The position numbers were made by a program, and so were the translations under genes. DNA of 64,000 nucleotides, from NCBI RefSeq assembly GCF_019511525.1, contig NZ_JAEUAT010000008.1, positions 1 through 64,000 on the forward strand, in the 5' to 3' direction. How positions within the stretch are numbered: the stretch's first letter is position 1; the number at the start of each line of letters is the position of its first letter. Below are positions 26,001-35,793 of the stretch, piece after piece. The notes under the pieces are model-generated. The model saw nothing but the letters and a program-made list of their open reading frames with translations. It ran no database searches and was not told where the DNA came from. Source of the stretch: Rhizobium cauense. GTDB lineage: Bacteria; Pseudomonadota; Alphaproteobacteria; Rhizobiales; Rhizobiaceae.

Positions 26001-27038
26001 TTAATCGCAGGCCTTGACGCTGCCGGCCTTGACGCCCTGGCAAGCTTCAGCCTTGGAAATCCAGCCGGCGTCGATGACGACGTTCAGGTTGTCCTTGGTG
26101 ATTGCCTCCGGCTTCAGGAAGATCGACTGCATCTTCACCTTCTTCGGACCGCCCTCGAAAGCCGTGACGCCTGCAATCTTGTCCATCGTCGTGCCGCCAG
26201 CGAGGTCGAGCGCGATTTCAGCAGCGCGCTTACCGAGTTCGCGCGAGTCCTTCCAAACGGAAACCGTCTGCGTGCCGAGCGCGATGCGGTTCAGAGCAGC
26301 CTTGTCGGCGTCCTGGCCGGAAACCGGAACGGTGCCTGCCATGCCCTGTGCGTCGAGAGCAGCCACTGCGCCGCCGGCGGTGCCGTCGTTCGAAGCAACA
26401 ACGGCGTCAACCTTGTTGTTGTTGGCAGTCAGGAACTGCTCCATGTTGCGCTGGGCGTTCTGCGGCAGCCAGCCGTCGGTGTAGGCTTCGCCGACGTTCT
26501 TGATCTTGCCTGCGTCAACGGCAGCCTTCAGCACTTCCATCTGGCCGGCGAACAGGAAGTCTGCGTTCGGGTCGGAAGAAGAGCCCTTGATGAAGACGTA
26601 GTTGCCTTCAGGCTTGACCTTGAACACGCCTTCGGCCTGCAGACGACCAACTTCCTTGTTGTCGAAGGTGATGTAGAAGGCTGCAGGGTTTTCGATCAGG
26701 CGGTCGTAACCGACAACCGGAATGCCTTCAGCCGCAGCCTTTTCAATGGCAGGACCGATCGCATCGGAATCCTGGGCAAGAACGATCAGCGCGTTCGCGC
26801 CCTGCGAAATCAGAGATTCAACGTCGGTCAGCTGCTTTGCGGCAGACGACTGGGCATCAGCGGAAATGTACTTGGCGCCCTTGGCTTCCAGGGCCTTTTG
26901 GATGGCGGCTTCGTCGGTCTTCCAACGTTCTTCCTGGAAGTTCGACCAGGAAACGCCGACGACGAGGTCGGCAGCCATTGCGGCGGTATGCACCGACACG
27001 AGGATGGCCGCCCCGGCCATCAGCTTCAAAACAGACTT
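26001..27038 (-). CDS. xylF: D-xylose-type periplasmic binding protein
   Basis: A 345-residue protein; the start at 27038 gives a signal peptide ([20 protein letters not shown], cleavage near AMAAD). The sequence tracks E. coli XylF closely: [16 protein letters not shown]-like [66 protein letters not shown] and [11 protein letters not shown]. It captures an aldopentose, most likely xylose, in the periplasm. First gene of the operon, divergent from the ROK regulator, with a perfect palindrome 91 bp upstream. Confidence 0.92.
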   Translation of the reverse strand, partial: KSVLKLMAGAAILVSVHTAAMAADLVVGVSWSNFQEERWKTDEAAIQKALEAKGAKYISADAQSSAAKQLTDVESLISQGANALIVLAQDSDAIGPAIEKAAAEGIPVVGYDRLIENPAAFYITFDNKEVGRLQAEGVFKVKPEGNYVFIKGSSSDPNADFLFAGQMEVLKAAVDAGKIKNVGEAYTDGWLPQNAQRNMEQFLTANNNKVDAVVASNDGTAGGAVAALDAQGMAGTVPVSGQDADKAALNRIALGTQTVSVWKDSRELGKRAAEIALDLAGGTTMDKIAGVTAFEGGPKKVKMQSIFLKPEAITKDNLNVVIDAGWISKAEACQGVKAGSVKACD

Positions 27039-27128
27039 CATAAATATCCTCCCGAGTGAATAGCGGCCAGCCCCAGCCAGTGGTTCCTCCGGCCGCCGCG
27101 GTTCGCTGTCCAGAAAGGTTCGTATTAT

Positions 27129-27147
27129 TTTCTCGACAGTCGAGAAA
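27129..27147. promoter_or_regulatory. Probable operator of the ROK (XylR-type) regulator
   Basis: Perfect 19 bp palindrome TTTCTCGAC-A-GTCGAGAAA midway between xylF (start 27038) and the ROK regulator (start 27270). Perfect dyads of this size in the shared control region of a ROK-regulated sugar operon are typical operators. No second full copy is seen in the window. Confidence 0.65.
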
Positions 27148-27269
27148 TTTAGTGTCAGAGATTTTTTCAACTGTCAACACTGCACTACCGACGGAATTTT
27201 CGTTAGGAGAACCTGCCGGAGATACAGTGTGAACGAGGGCGGAATGCGAGGGGGAGAGGGCCGGCATAT

Positions 27270-28493
27270 ATGCTGACCAAGTCGAGCACGGAATTGGTCC
27301 GGCAGCGAAATAGCGTCCTCGTGCTCGCTGCGCTTCGAAGGCATGGAGCGCTCGCCCACACCGAGATCGCCGACTTTACAAAGCTGTCCTCTGCCACGAT
27401 CTCAGCCATCACCGCCGATCTGGAAAAAGCTCAGATCATCGAGAAATCCGAGCATCAGGCGGCCAGCGGGCGGGGGCGTCCGCGCGTGTCGTTTCGGCAA
27501 CGCCGCGATTGCGGCTACCTGGTCGTTGTAATCATCTCGTCGGATGGCGTGCAATATTCGTTGGTCGACTACGCGGGCAAACTCATCGACAGGTTCAACG
27601 AGGAAAGGTCACATGATCCCGCTGGCGCCGAGAGGTTTGTAACCTCCATCAGGGAGGGGCTTGCGCGTATCCTATCGCGCTCGAAGCTGCCCCAGGAGAA
27701 GGTGTTGCTGATATCGATCAGCAGCAAGGGTCTCGTGCATCCTACAGAGCCGGTGCTGGTCTGGTCGCCAATCTTTGGCAGTAACCAGATCGACTTCGAA
27801 TCGGCACTGCGGCCGGAATGGCAGGCCAGGATCCTCCTCGGCAATGAAACGCAGCTTGTTGCGGCGGCGCTCGGCGCGCATGAGGAGAACACGAGGCCAG
27901 CGGATTTTCGTGCACTTGCCGCATTGTCGCTCGGGCATAGCATCGGGCTTGGCATCGTTCGAAGCGCGGGGCAGGGGGAGCGGGAGATCTCGGCGCCGAA
28001 TTTCGGACATATGCTGCATATGGCGAACGGCGGGCTTTGTCGCTGCGGCAGCAAAGGATGCATTGAGGCCTATGCAGGCTTCTATGCGATTCTGCGCATG
28101 GCCTTCGAAGTGCCGCTGGATACGATTCCGGCCAAGTTCGTTCCTATCGCGGAGCTCGACAAGATCGCAGCGCAGGCGCGCCACGGCCATCGCATGTCTG
28201 CCTTTGCATTCAGACAGGCCGGTATCGCGCTCGGAAACGGGCTTTCACGCCTGCTCAGCCTGACAGAGCGCATGCCAATCGCAATCACTGGGCCTGGCAC
28301 GCGCTATTATGACTTGTTGCGGCAGGGAATCGAGGAAGGTCTCGGCCAGACGCATGTGGTACGGATGGAGGGGATGCCAGAGATCCGCGTTGTGCCTGAC
28401 GAATCTATCCTTGTGTTCGAGGGACACCTGGACAGAGCATTGTCGGTGATCGATCAGGAACTGGTTATGTCCGGCATTCAGGGGGCCGACTAG
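27270..28493 (+). CDS. xylR: ROK-family transcriptional regulator (XylR-type)
   Basis: A 407-residue repressor. The N-terminal winged helix (RQRNSVLVLAALRRHGALAH, then LSSATISAITADLEKAQIIE) is followed by a ROK sugar-binding fold with the zinc motif in CRCGSKGCIEAYAGFYAI. It is divergent from xylFHG, so it likely represses them in the absence of xylose; this is inferred from position and family. ATG at 27270 follows AGGGCCGG. Convergent with idhA. Confidence 0.82.
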   Translation: MLTKSSTELVRQRNSVLVLAALRRHGALAHTEIADFTKLSSATISAITADLEKAQIIEKSEHQAASGRGRPRVSFRQRRDCGYLVVVIISSDGVQYSLVDYAGKLIDRFNEERSHDPAGAERFVTSIREGLARILSRSKLPQEKVLLISISSKGLVHPTEPVLVWSPIFGSNQIDFESALRPEWQARILLGNETQLVAAALGAHEENTRPADFRALAALSLGHSIGLGIVRSAGQGEREISAPNFGHMLHMANGGLCRCGSKGCIEAYAGFYAILRMAFEVPLDTIPAKFVPIAELDKIAAQARHGHRMSAFAFRQAGIALGNGLSRLLSLTERMPIAITGPGTRYYDLLRQGIEEGLGQTHVVRMEGMPEIRVVPDESILVFEGHLDRALSVIDQELVMSGIQGAD

Positions 28494-28530
28494 CCGCGCG
28501 TTACCGGCGCAGAATAGCAGGAAACGAGAA

Positions 28531-28554
28531 ATGGCCGGGCAGGGACCCGGCCAT
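28531..28554. terminator. Bidirectional hairpin between xylR and idhA
   Basis: Perfect 9 bp stem ATGGCCGGG / CCCGGCCAT (28531-28539 and 28546-28554) in the 93 bp between two convergent genes. T tracts on either side are weak. Confidence 0.55.
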
Positions 28555-28586
28555 CTCACAGGTGGCTTTCGGTCGGGAGAGGGCCG

Positions 28587-29579
28587 TCAGCCAATCTTGA
28601 TGAGTTTGCCTTCCTTGACGGATTGCACCGCAGCGTCGGCAAGTGCCAGCGCAGCAAGGCCATCCGCGCCGGACGGCGAGATTACACCACCCTTTTCGAT
28701 CGCCGCGACAAAGCTCGCGATTTCGTTGGCGTAGGCTTCGGTGTAGCGGGTCATGAAGAAGTCGTGCAGCGGCGGACGGGTGTAGCCATCGCCATTGGCA
28801 ACCTCGATCGAGACAGGGCGCTGGTTTTCGGCGGCGACCATGCCCTTGGAGCCATGCACCTCGATGCGCTGATCGTAGCCGTAGGTGGCGCGGCGGGAGT
28901 TGGAGATGATCGCCTGCTTGCCGGACTTGGTCTGCAGAATTACGGAAACACTGTCATAGTCACCAGCCTCGCCGATCGCCTTGTCGACGAGAACCGCGGC
29001 GGTCGCGCTGACGGCAACTGGCTCTTCGCCGAGCAGGAAGCGGGCCATGTCGAAGTCATGGATCGTCATGTCGCGGAAGATGCCGCCCGAACGCTTGATG
29101 TAGTCGACAGGCGGGGCGCCCGGATCGCGCGAAGTGATCGTGACCATCTCGACGTCGCCGATTCGGCCATCATCGATCGTCTTGCGAACCGCCATGAAAT
29201 GCGGGTCAAACCGGCGGTTAAAGCCAACCATCAGCTTGGCCTTGGTCTCGTCAACGACCTTGATGCAGGCCTTGACGCGGGCAACGTCCAGATCGATCGG
29301 CTTTTCGCAGAAGATTGCCTTGCCGGCACGCGCGAAGCGCTCGATCAGATCAGCGTGGGTGTCGGTCGGAGTGCAGATAACAACGGCGTCGATGTCCTTG
29401 GCAGCTTCGATCGCGTCGATCGTGCGGACTTCGCAGCCGTAGGCCGATGCGATCGCTTCTGCTGCCTGCGGAAAGGCGTCGGCGACAGCGACGAGCTTGG
29501 CGTTGGGGTCACCGCTGACGGCCTTCGCGTGAACCTTGCCGATACGGCCGGCGCCGAGAAGACCAAATCTGACTGTCAT
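28587..29579 (-). CDS. idhA: myo-Inositol 2-dehydrogenase
   Basis: A 330-residue GFO/IDH/MocA oxidoreductase. The Rossmann motif FGLLGAGRIGKVHA opens the protein; FCEKPIDLD gives the conserved EKP with the catalytic Lys; DYIKRSGGIFRDMTIHDFDM carries the conserved Asp and His of inositol dehydrogenases. It oxidises myo-inositol to 2-keto-myo-inositol with NAD+, the first step of inositol breakdown used by rhizobia. Other iol genes are not in the window. Single gene, with a 154 bp AT-rich upstream region shared with the small gene to its right. Confidence 0.92.
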   Translation of the reverse strand: MTVRFGLLGAGRIGKVHAKAVSGDPNAKLVAVADAFPQAAEAIASAYGCEVRTIDAIEAAKDIDAVVICTPTDTHADLIERFARAGKAIFCEKPIDLDVARVKACIKVVDETKAKLMVGFNRRFDPHFMAVRKTIDDGRIGDVEMVTITSRDPGAPPVDYIKRSGGIFRDMTIHDFDMARFLLGEEPVAVSATAAVLVDKAIGEAGDYDSVSVILQTKSGKQAIISNSRRATYGYDQRIEVHGSKGMVAAENQRPVSIEVANGDGYTRPPLHDFFMTRYTEAYANEIASFVAAIEKGGVISPSGADGLAALALADAAVQSVKEGKLIKIG

Positions 29580-29733
29580 GAGAACCTCCCCTGGATTCGG
29601 AACAAATGAACCGAATTATAATGCGTGTAGAATTTTCATTCCATTTAATGGCTACGGCGTCAAGCCCGCGGCTCTTTCACATTTGTAAAATCCATCCTAA
29701 AGACATGTGATCAAAATACCGCGCGGGAAAAGT

Positions 29734-29979
29734 ATGCAACTCATTGATCCGAACCATCCGGCCTACCGTCCGCTCTGGGCGCGTATCCTCATCGTGGCGG
29801 TTTGCCTAGGCTGGGCGCTGGTCGAAATCACCACCGGCGACCCATTCTGGGCCGTTCTGTCGGGTGGGGCCGGCATATACGCAGCCTATATGCTGTTCTG
29901 GAACTACAAGCCGCAGTCGGAAACCGCGGAGCCGACGCCTCCCTCCGAAGACCACGAAGACAAGAAAGACGCCGAATAA
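29734..29979 (+). CDS. Small two-segment membrane protein (DUF3329-like)
   Basis: An 81-residue protein from ATG 29734 (GGGAAAAG upstream; nine further in-frame codons precede it). It opens MQLIDPNHPAYRPLWARILI, then has two hydrophobic segments (about 18-35 and 40-60), and ends in an acidic, proline-rich tail. The start pattern is shared by many short rhizobial membrane proteins; function unknown. Its TAA stop abuts, with no spacer, the stop of the convergent J-domain gene. Confidence 0.65.
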   Translation: MQLIDPNHPAYRPLWARILIVAVCLGWALVEITTGDPFWAVLSGGAGIYAAYMLFWNYKPQSETAEPTPPSEDHEDKKDAE

Positions 29980-30453
29980 TCAGCGGTTGACGCGTCGCAG
30001 GGCCTGGTCGATCAAAAGGTTTGCCGCGGTCATTCGTTTGGTGGCGTTTTCGCGAAATGCGGGATAGACGCCGTCGGGGTGGTTCTTCTTGGCGAAGGCG
30101 CGGCGTTTCTCATTCAGGCTTTGGACAGTATCGCGCGCCGACAAATTCAGTTCGGCCGCGATCTCTTCCGGTGTGATGCGTTCGAGGTATTCGGGCATCA
30201 CGGGCTCGGGTTCCGATATCGGCGACGGCGCGGTTGATGTCTCGACGGCTCTTTCTGCTGGCGCGAACTCGAGATTGTCGAAATAGGCCTGGCCGGGTTG
30301 TGCCGACGATGCCGACACACCTTCCATTACATTGAAGGCGAGACCCGTCTTGAGGCCGCTGACGCGGGCAGCCGACGGCGTATCGATTGTCTCGTCGTTC
30401 TCTGCCTTGAGACGGTCGAGCACGGACTGGAACAGGGATTGGCCGAATAGCAT
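29980..30453 (-). CDS. Protein with C-terminal J-domain-like region
   Basis: A 157-residue protein. ATG 30453 is preferred (AGGAAG 6 nt upstream) over ATG 30477. The first 95 residues are low in conserved features and Pro/Ser-rich. The last 60 (ITPEEIAAELNLSARDTVQS, LNEKRRAFAKKNHPDGV) match a J-domain with its invariant HPD, which stimulates the ATPase of DnaK/HscA. Here the J-domain is at the C-terminus and closes the protein, so it may recruit DnaK to a partner bound by the N-terminus. Convergent stop-to-stop with the previous gene. Confidence 0.65.
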   Translation of the reverse strand: MLFGQSLFQSVLDRLKAENDETIDTPSAARVSGLKTGLAFNVMEGVSASSAQPGQAYFDNLEFAPAERAVETSTAPSPISEPEPVMPEYLERITPEEIAAELNLSARDTVQSLNEKRRAFAKKNHPDGVYPAFRENATKRMTAANLLIDQALRRVNR

Positions 30454-30506
30454 GGATGCTTCCTTTGGAAGGAGCATTAGATGTGAGTAAGGTGGTGCAA
30501 AGCTTG

Positions 30507-31514
30507 TCAGCTCGTCGCAACCTTCTTGCTTTCGGCCAGTACGAGGTCATAGAGCAGCCGCGCGCTGGGGGGGAGCGCACGGTCCTTGACCGTGATCAGG
30601 CTGTAGGGCCTGACGTTGATCTCGAAATCGATCGGCAGCACCCGCACATCCGATGCCTTCGACTTGTGGGTCGCGAGAAACTGCGCCACGTCGAGCGCGA
30701 TCGGAGCGATAGCATCTGTCTGGCATACCGTTGCGCAGGTAAGAAGCAAAGAAGACGTGTTGACGATATTTTCCGGAAGCGACACCCCTCGCGCCAGGAA
30801 GAGATCTTCGATCGTCCGGCGAAGGAGTGTGCCTGCAGGCTGAAAGACCCAGTCGTATTGCGGCAGGTCCTCCAGGGTGACGACTTTCTTCTTCAATAGA
30901 GGATGGCCGCCGCGCACGATCAGGCAAGCCTTCTCCACACCGATCTCCTGGACCTGGAACAGGCGTGGATTGAGATCGTCGGGAATGCGGCTGATGATGA
31001 AGTCGTGCCGGGCGGCAAGCAGTTCGCGGGCGAGCACATTGCTCGTTTCTACCTGAATGGTGACTTCTATGCCGGGAAGGGCGCTTCTCACACGCTTTAT
31101 CGCCGGCACCACCAGGCTCATCGCCGGGGCGGTGACCGCGCCGATGAAGACGGCGCCACCCTTTCCCGTCTTCAGTTCGGCGATCTCTCGGCCGGCCTCA
31201 CGCAGTTCCAGCATTATCTTTCGCGCACGTCTGGCGAGGGCCTGTCCAAACGCCGTCAGTGCAACCCCGCGGGCCACGCGTTCGTAAAGCGGCGTCTTAA
31301 CGATCGATTCCATTTCAGACAGGATTCGCGACGCTGCCGGCTGCGAAATGTTCAGCACTTCCGCAGCGGCTGAAATCTGTCCGCTATCTTCGATTGCGAC
31401 GATCATCCGCAGGTGATTCAGCTTGAGCCCTGACCTTAGAAGGGCGTCGTCACTGAAAATATCTGTATGGATATCCACATGGGCATGCGTCACAGGGTCT
31501 GAGATAATCGGCAT
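30507..31514 (-). CDS. gbpR: LysR-family regulator GbpR of the chvE sugar locus
   Basis: A 335-residue LysR protein from ATG 31514 (GGGAGG upstream; an ATG ten codons earlier has no such site). The HTH is around residues 38-65 (SGQISAAAEVLNISQPAASR), followed by the substrate-binding fold. It is divergent from chvE, the arrangement known for gbpR of Agrobacterium, whose product activates the sugar-binding protein gene in response to galactose, arabinose and related sugars. It carries a longer N-terminal leader than most LysR proteins, as GbpR does. Confidence 0.88.
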   Translation of the reverse strand: MPIISDPVTHAHVDIHTDIFSDDALLRSGLKLNHLRMIVAIEDSGQISAAAEVLNISQPAASRILSEMESIVKTPLYERVARGVALTAFGQALARRARKIMLELREAGREIAELKTGKGGAVFIGAVTAPAMSLVVPAIKRVRSALPGIEVTIQVETSNVLARELLAARHDFIISRIPDDLNPRLFQVQEIGVEKACLIVRGGHPLLKKKVVTLEDLPQYDWVFQPAGTLLRRTIEDLFLARGVSLPENIVNTSSLLLTCATVCQTDAIAPIALDVAQFLATHKSKASDVRVLPIDFEINVRPYSLITVKDRALPPSARLLYDLVLAESKKVATS

Positions 31515-31787
31515 GGTTGCAGCCTCCCAACTGCGCTCCATCAAAAGTAATACTTTTTAACGATATACCAAAAATGTTATGCGCTTTGCTAGTTATTCTA
31601 TTTGACAGTTATAGGAATCCATACCAGTTTGCCGCCGTGTGCTGGTTGGCACTCAACACGTGAGAGAGCGTGGAGGAGACCTACTTCGTTTCTCACCATC
31701 TGAAGTATTATCCAAGACGGAACCTGCCACAGTTTCGGGGCGGGCGATTTTTCGTCCGCGCGTTTATTAACTAAGGGAGAGAGAGAT
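31515..31787. promoter_or_regulatory. gbpR-chvE divergent control region
   Basis: 273 bp, AT-rich in the gbpR-proximal half. A TTGACA at 31602-31607 is a candidate -35 box for chvE, though no good -10 box lies 17 bp on. An imperfect dyad ATACC-N6-GTTAT at 31565-31580 has the look of a LysR-type site just upstream of it. GbpR would act here; positions are inferred. Confidence 0.4.
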
Positions 31788-32852
31788 ATGAAATCCATTA
31801 TCTCGTTGATGGCAGCGGCGGCTTTCGGCGTCGCTTCGTTCGTTATGCCAGCGATGGCGCAAGACAAGGGGACTGTCGGCATCGCAATGCCCACGAAGTC
31901 GTCGGCTCGTTGGATCGACGACGGCAACAACATCGTCAAGCAGCTCCAGGACGCTGGCTACGCCACCGACCTGCAGTACGCTGACGACGACATTCCGAAC
32001 CAGCTGTCTCAGATTGAGAACATGGTCACGAAGGGCGTCAAGGTTCTCGTCATCGCCGCTATCGACGGCACGACGCTTTCCGACGTTCTCCAGAAGGCTC
32101 ACGACGCAGGCATCAAGGTCATCGCTTATGACCGTCTGATCCGCGACTCGGGCAACGTCGACTACTACGCGACGTTCGACAACTTCAAGGTCGGCGTTCT
32201 GCAGGCAACCTCCATCGTTGATGCCCTCGGCCTCAAGGATGGCAAGGGCCCGTTCAACATCGAGCTCTTCGGCGGTTCGCCGGACGACAACAACGCCTTC
32301 TTCTTCTATGACGGCGCAATGTCTGTTCTGCAGCCTTACATCGACAGCGGCAAGCTCGTCGTAAAGTCTGGCCAGACCGGCATGGACAAGGTCGGTACGC
32401 TGCGTTGGGACCCGGCAACGGCCCAGGCTCGTATGGATAACCTGCTCTCGGCTAACTACACCGACGCGAAGGTCAATGCAGTTCTGTCGCCTTACGACGG
32501 TCTGTCCATCGGCATCATCTCGTCGCTGAAGGGCGTCGGCTACGGTTCTGGCGATCAGCCGCTCCCGGTCGTTTCCGGCCAGGACGCTGAAGTTCCGTCG
32601 GTCAAGTCGATCATCGCTGGCGAACAGCACTCCACGATCTTCAAGGACACCCGTGACCTCGCAAAGGTCACCGTCGGTATGGTCAACGCTCTGATGGAAG
32701 GCAAGGAGCCTGAAGTCAACGACACGAAGACCTACGACAACGGCGTCAAGGTCGTTCCGTCCTACCTGCTGACCCCGGTCGCAGTTGACAAGACCAACTA
32801 CGAGAAGATCCTCGTTGAAGGCGGTTACTACAAGGCTGACCAGCTGAAGTAA
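31788..32852 (+). CDS. chvE: Sugar-binding protein ChvE
   Basis: A 354-residue periplasmic binding protein with signal peptide (cleavage after AMAQ). The sequence is close to Agrobacterium ChvE throughout: [60 protein letters not shown] and [18 protein letters not shown]. It binds arabinose, galactose, glucose, xylose and similar monosaccharides and delivers them to MmsAB. In Agrobacterium it also binds the VirA sensor and boosts virulence induction; no vir gene is in this window. AGGGAGAGAGAG precedes the ATG. Codon use is strongly biased, in keeping with high expression. Confidence 0.96.
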   Translation: MKSIISLMAAAAFGVASFVMPAMAQDKGTVGIAMPTKSSARWIDDGNNIVKQLQDAGYATDLQYADDDIPNQLSQIENMVTKGVKVLVIAAIDGTTLSDVLQKAHDAGIKVIAYDRLIRDSGNVDYYATFDNFKVGVLQATSIVDALGLKDGKGPFNIELFGGSPDDNNAFFFYDGAMSVLQPYIDSGKLVVKSGQTGMDKVGTLRWDPATAQARMDNLLSANYTDAKVNAVLSPYDGLSIGIISSLKGVGYGSGDQPLPVVSGQDAEVPSVKSIIAGEQHSTIFKDTRDLAKVTVGMVNALMEGKEPEVNDTKTYDNGVKVVPSYLLTPVAVDKTNYEKILVEGGYYKADQLK

Positions 32853-32866
32853 TTGTTCCAAGTTGG

Positions 32867-32893
32867 CCGGAACCCGCTGCTTGCGGGTTCCGG
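32867..32893 (+). terminator. Hairpin between chvE and mmsA
   Basis: Perfect 11 bp stem CCGGAACCCGC / GCGGGTTCCGG (32867-32877 and 32883-32893), followed by TCTTCAATTTT. It begins 14 bp after chvE and probably lowers transcription into mmsA, giving an excess of binding protein. Confidence 0.65.
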
Positions 32894-32947
32894 TCTTCAA
32901 TTTTATGATCGCCGCGCCCCTTTGGCTGCTGGCGCTGGATTTTGACC

Positions 32948-34486
32948 ATGGACAATACAATCCTCGAAATGCGGAACATCACCAAGACGTTCCCAGGCGT
33001 GAAGGCGCTTGAGAACGTGAACCTGAAGGTTCGGCAAGGTGAGATCCACGCATTGGTGGGTGAAAACGGGGCCGGCAAGTCGACCCTGATGAAAGTTCTC
33101 TCCGGCGTTTACCCGGCCGGAACCTACGACGGCGATATCGTCTATGAAGGCGACGTCCGTCATTTCAAGGCGCTCAAGGATTCCGAGGAAATCGGCATCG
33201 TCATCATTCACCAGGAGCTCGCCCTTGTGCCGCTCCTGTCGATTGCCGAAAACATCTTCCTCGGCAACGAAGTCGCCCAGAATGGCATTATCAAGTGGCA
33301 GGAAGCCTTCAAGCGCACGAGAGAGCTGCTGAGCAAGGTTGGCCTCAAGGAGTCCCCTGAGACGCTCGTCACCGACATCGGCGTCGGCAAGCAGCAGCTC
33401 GTCGAAATCGCCAAGGCGCTCTCGAAGAGCGTCAAGCTCCTGATCCTCGATGAGCCGACGGCGTCGCTCAATGAAAAGGACTCCGATGCGCTGCTCGAAC
33501 TCCTGATCGAGTTCCGCAACCAGGGCCTGACCTCGATCATCATCACGCACAAGCTGAACGAAGTGCGCAAGGTTGCCGACCAGATCACGGTCCTGCGCGA
33601 CGGCATGACGGTGAAGACGATGGACTGTCGCACCGAAGAAATCAGCGAAGACATCATCATCAAGAACATGGTGGGCCGCGAGCTTGCCGATCGTTATCCG
33701 CCGCGCTCCGTGCCGATCGGCGAAACGATTCTCGAGGTGAAGAACTGGAACGCCTACCACCAGCAGCACCGTGATCGTCAGGTCCTGCACGACATCAATG
33801 TCACCGTCCGCGCGGGCGAGGTCGTCGGTATCGCGGGTCTGATGGGCGCTGGCAGAACCGAATTCGCGATGAGCCTGTTCGGCAAGTCCTACGGCCACAA
33901 GATTCACGGCGACGTGTCCATGCACGGCAAGGCGGTTGACGTCAGCACCGTTCGCAAGGCGATCGATGCCGGTCTCGCCTACGTGACCGAAGACCGCAAG
34001 CATCTCGGTCTCGTGCTGAACGAAAACATCGTCCACAACACGACGCTTGCCAATCTGGCAGGCGTTTCCAGCGGGACGGTTATCGACAGCATCAAGGAAT
34101 CCAAGATCGCGTCGGATTATCGCTCGAAGCTGCGCATCCGCAGTTCCAGCATCTTCCAGGAAACGGTCAACCTTTCGGGCGGCAACCAGCAAAAGGTCGT
34201 GCTGTCGAAGTGGCTGTTCTCCGATCCCGACGTTCTGATCCTCGATGAACCCACACGCGGTATCGATGTCGGTGCAAAATACGAAATCTATACTATCATC
34301 AACCAGCTCGCCGCCGATGGCAAAGGCGTTCTGATGATCTCATCGGAAATGCCCGAACTGCTTGGCACGTGCGACCGCATCTACGTCATGAATGAAGGAC
34401 GTATCGTTGCGGAACTGCCAAAGGGAGAGGCGAGCCAAGAAACCATCATGCGCGCTATCATGCGCTCAGGGGAGAAGAAACAATGA
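32948..34486 (+). CDS. mmsA: Sugar ABC transporter ATP-binding protein MmsA (GguA)
   Basis: A 512-residue ATPase with two nucleotide-binding domains, as usual for CUT2 family sugar importers. The first has Walker [10 protein letters not shown] and Walker [12 protein letters not shown]; the second has a modified Walker A ([10 protein letters not shown]), signature LSGGNQQK and [10 protein letters not shown]. Start taken as ATG 32948; a TTG two codons earlier is possible. Works with ChvE and MmsB. Named in Agrobacterium as gguA, later mmsA. Confidence 0.93.
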   Translation: MDNTILEMRNITKTFPGVKALENVNLKVRQGEIHALVGENGAGKSTLMKVLSGVYPAGTYDGDIVYEGDVRHFKALKDSEEIGIVIIHQELALVPLLSIAENIFLGNEVAQNGIIKWQEAFKRTRELLSKVGLKESPETLVTDIGVGKQQLVEIAKALSKSVKLLILDEPTASLNEKDSDALLELLIEFRNQGLTSIIITHKLNEVRKVADQITVLRDGMTVKTMDCRTEEISEDIIIKNMVGRELADRYPPRSVPIGETILEVKNWNAYHQQHRDRQVLHDINVTVRAGEVVGIAGLMGAGRTEFAMSLFGKSYGHKIHGDVSMHGKAVDVSTVRKAIDAGLAYVTEDRKHLGLVLNENIVHNTTLANLAGVSSGTVIDSIKESKIASDYRSKLRIRSSSIFQETVNLSGGNQQKVVLSKWLFSDPDVLILDEPTRGIDVGAKYEIYTIINQLAADGKGVLMISSEMPELLGTCDRIYVMNEGRIVAELPKGEASQETIMRAIMRSGEKKQ

Positions 34487-35691
34487 CGCCCGTCAACCCT
34501 CCAGCCGCCGAGGAAAGCAACGTCGTATCCGTTGCCGACTACATCCGGGGCAATATCCGCGAATACGGCATGCTCATCGCGCTCGTCGCGATCATGGTAT
34601 TCTTCCAGTTCTATACGGGCGGCATCCTCTTCAAGCCGGTCAACCTGACAAACCTCGTCCTGCAGAACTCGTTCATCGTCATCATGGCGCTTGGCATGCT
34701 GCTCGTGATCGTGGCCGGTCATATTGACCTGTCCGTCGGGTCGATCGTCGCCTTCGTGGGTGCCGTTGCGGCAATTATGACCGTGACTTGGCAGATGAAT
34801 TTCGTCGTGGCGGGCATTCTCTGCCTGATCATCGGCGGTCTCATCGGTGCCGCGCAGGGCTACTGGATCGCCTACCACCGCATCCCGTCCTTTATCGTTA
34901 CGCTGGCGGGCATGCTCGTCTTCCGTGGCCTGACGCTGTTTGTCCTCGGCGGCAAGAACATCGGCCCGTTCCCGAAGGACTTCCAGGTCATCTCGACCGG
35001 CTTCCTGCCGGGCACCATGATTGATGTGGCCGGTGTTCCGCTGCATTCGACGTCCCTGATCCTGACGGTCGCCATTACCGTTGTACTCTTCTATCTCGCC
35101 TGGAGACGCCGCAAGGTAAACGAAAGCCACGGCATCGATGTGGAGCCTACAAGCTTCTTCGTCGCTCAGAACCTCATTCTGTCGCTAGCGATCCTGTTCC
35201 TTGGCTATCAGCTTTCGAGCTACAAGGGCCTGCCGAACGTTCTTGTCGTCATGCTCGTTCTGATCGCGGCCTACGCGTTCGTTACGCGCCGCACGACGAT
35301 CGGTCGCCGCATTTACGCCATGGGCGGCAACGAAAAGGCAACCAAGCTTTCGGGTATCAACACCGAACGCCTGAGCTTCCTGACCTTCGTAAACATGGGC
35401 GTTCTCGCCGGCCTCGCCGGTATGATTATCGCAGCCCGTCTGAACTCGGCGACCCCGAAGGCGGGCGTTGGCTTCGAACTTGACGTTATCGCGGCCTGCT
35501 TCATCGGCGGTGCTTCGGCATCCGGCGGCGTTGGCAAGATTACCGGTGCCGTCATCGGCGCGTTCATCATGGGCGTCATGAACAACGGCATGTCGATCGT
35601 CGGTCTCGGCATCGACTTCCAGCAGATGGTCAAGGGCCTCGTGCTTCTCGCTGCCGTCTTCTTCGACGTCTACAACAAGAATAAGGGCTAA
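34483..35691 (+). CDS. mmsB: Sugar ABC transporter permease MmsB (GguB)
   Basis: A 402-residue CUT2 permease with about 10 membrane segments. Motifs [19 protein letters not shown] near the N-terminus, [16 protein letters not shown] in the cytoplasmic loop and [19 protein letters not shown] near the end are standard. It starts inside the mmsA stop (ATGA), so the two are translationally coupled. With ChvE and MmsA it forms the arabinose/galactose-type importer. Confidence 0.94.
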   Translation: MTPVNPPAAEESNVVSVADYIRGNIREYGMLIALVAIMVFFQFYTGGILFKPVNLTNLVLQNSFIVIMALGMLLVIVAGHIDLSVGSIVAFVGAVAAIMTVTWQMNFVVAGILCLIIGGLIGAAQGYWIAYHRIPSFIVTLAGMLVFRGLTLFVLGGKNIGPFPKDFQVISTGFLPGTMIDVAGVPLHSTSLILTVAITVVLFYLAWRRRKVNESHGIDVEPTSFFVAQNLILSLAILFLGYQLSSYKGLPNVLVVMLVLIAAYAFVTRRTTIGRRIYAMGGNEKATKLSGINTERLSFLTFVNMGVLAGLAGMIIAARLNSATPKAGVGFELDVIAACFIGGASASGGVGKITGAVIGAFIMGVMNNGMSIVGLGIDFQQMVKGLVLLAAVFFDVYNKNKG

Positions 35692-35737
35692 GCGCTTCGG
35701 CGCTGCCCGTGCATTCGCAGTGAAATGAACTTGCACA

Positions 35738-35759
35738 TCCGGCTCCTTCGGGAGCCGGA
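35738..35759 (+). terminator. UUCG-capped hairpin between mmsB and araD1
   Basis: Perfect 9 bp stem TCCGGCTCC / GGAGCCGGA closed by the very stable TTCG tetraloop (35738-35746, 35747-35750, 35751-35759). No T tract follows, so it more likely stabilises the upstream mRNA end or attenuates. Confidence 0.55.
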
Positions 35760-35793
35760 ACGGCGGAGCATATTCCGCGCAATCGAAAGAAGG

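Noticed and set aside
25986-27059. 357-codon plus-strand frame opposite xylF
   Set aside because: xylF aligns closely with known xylose-binding proteins; the mirror frame shows no domain.
27174-27267. Upstream extension of xylF into the control region
   Set aside because: It would translate the operator palindrome; the signal peptide starts cleanly at 27038.
31767-34192. Long minus-strand open frames opposite chvE and mmsA
   Set aside because: They are a by-product of the strong codon bias of chvE/mmsA; translations are Val/Asp/Arg-rich and motif-free.
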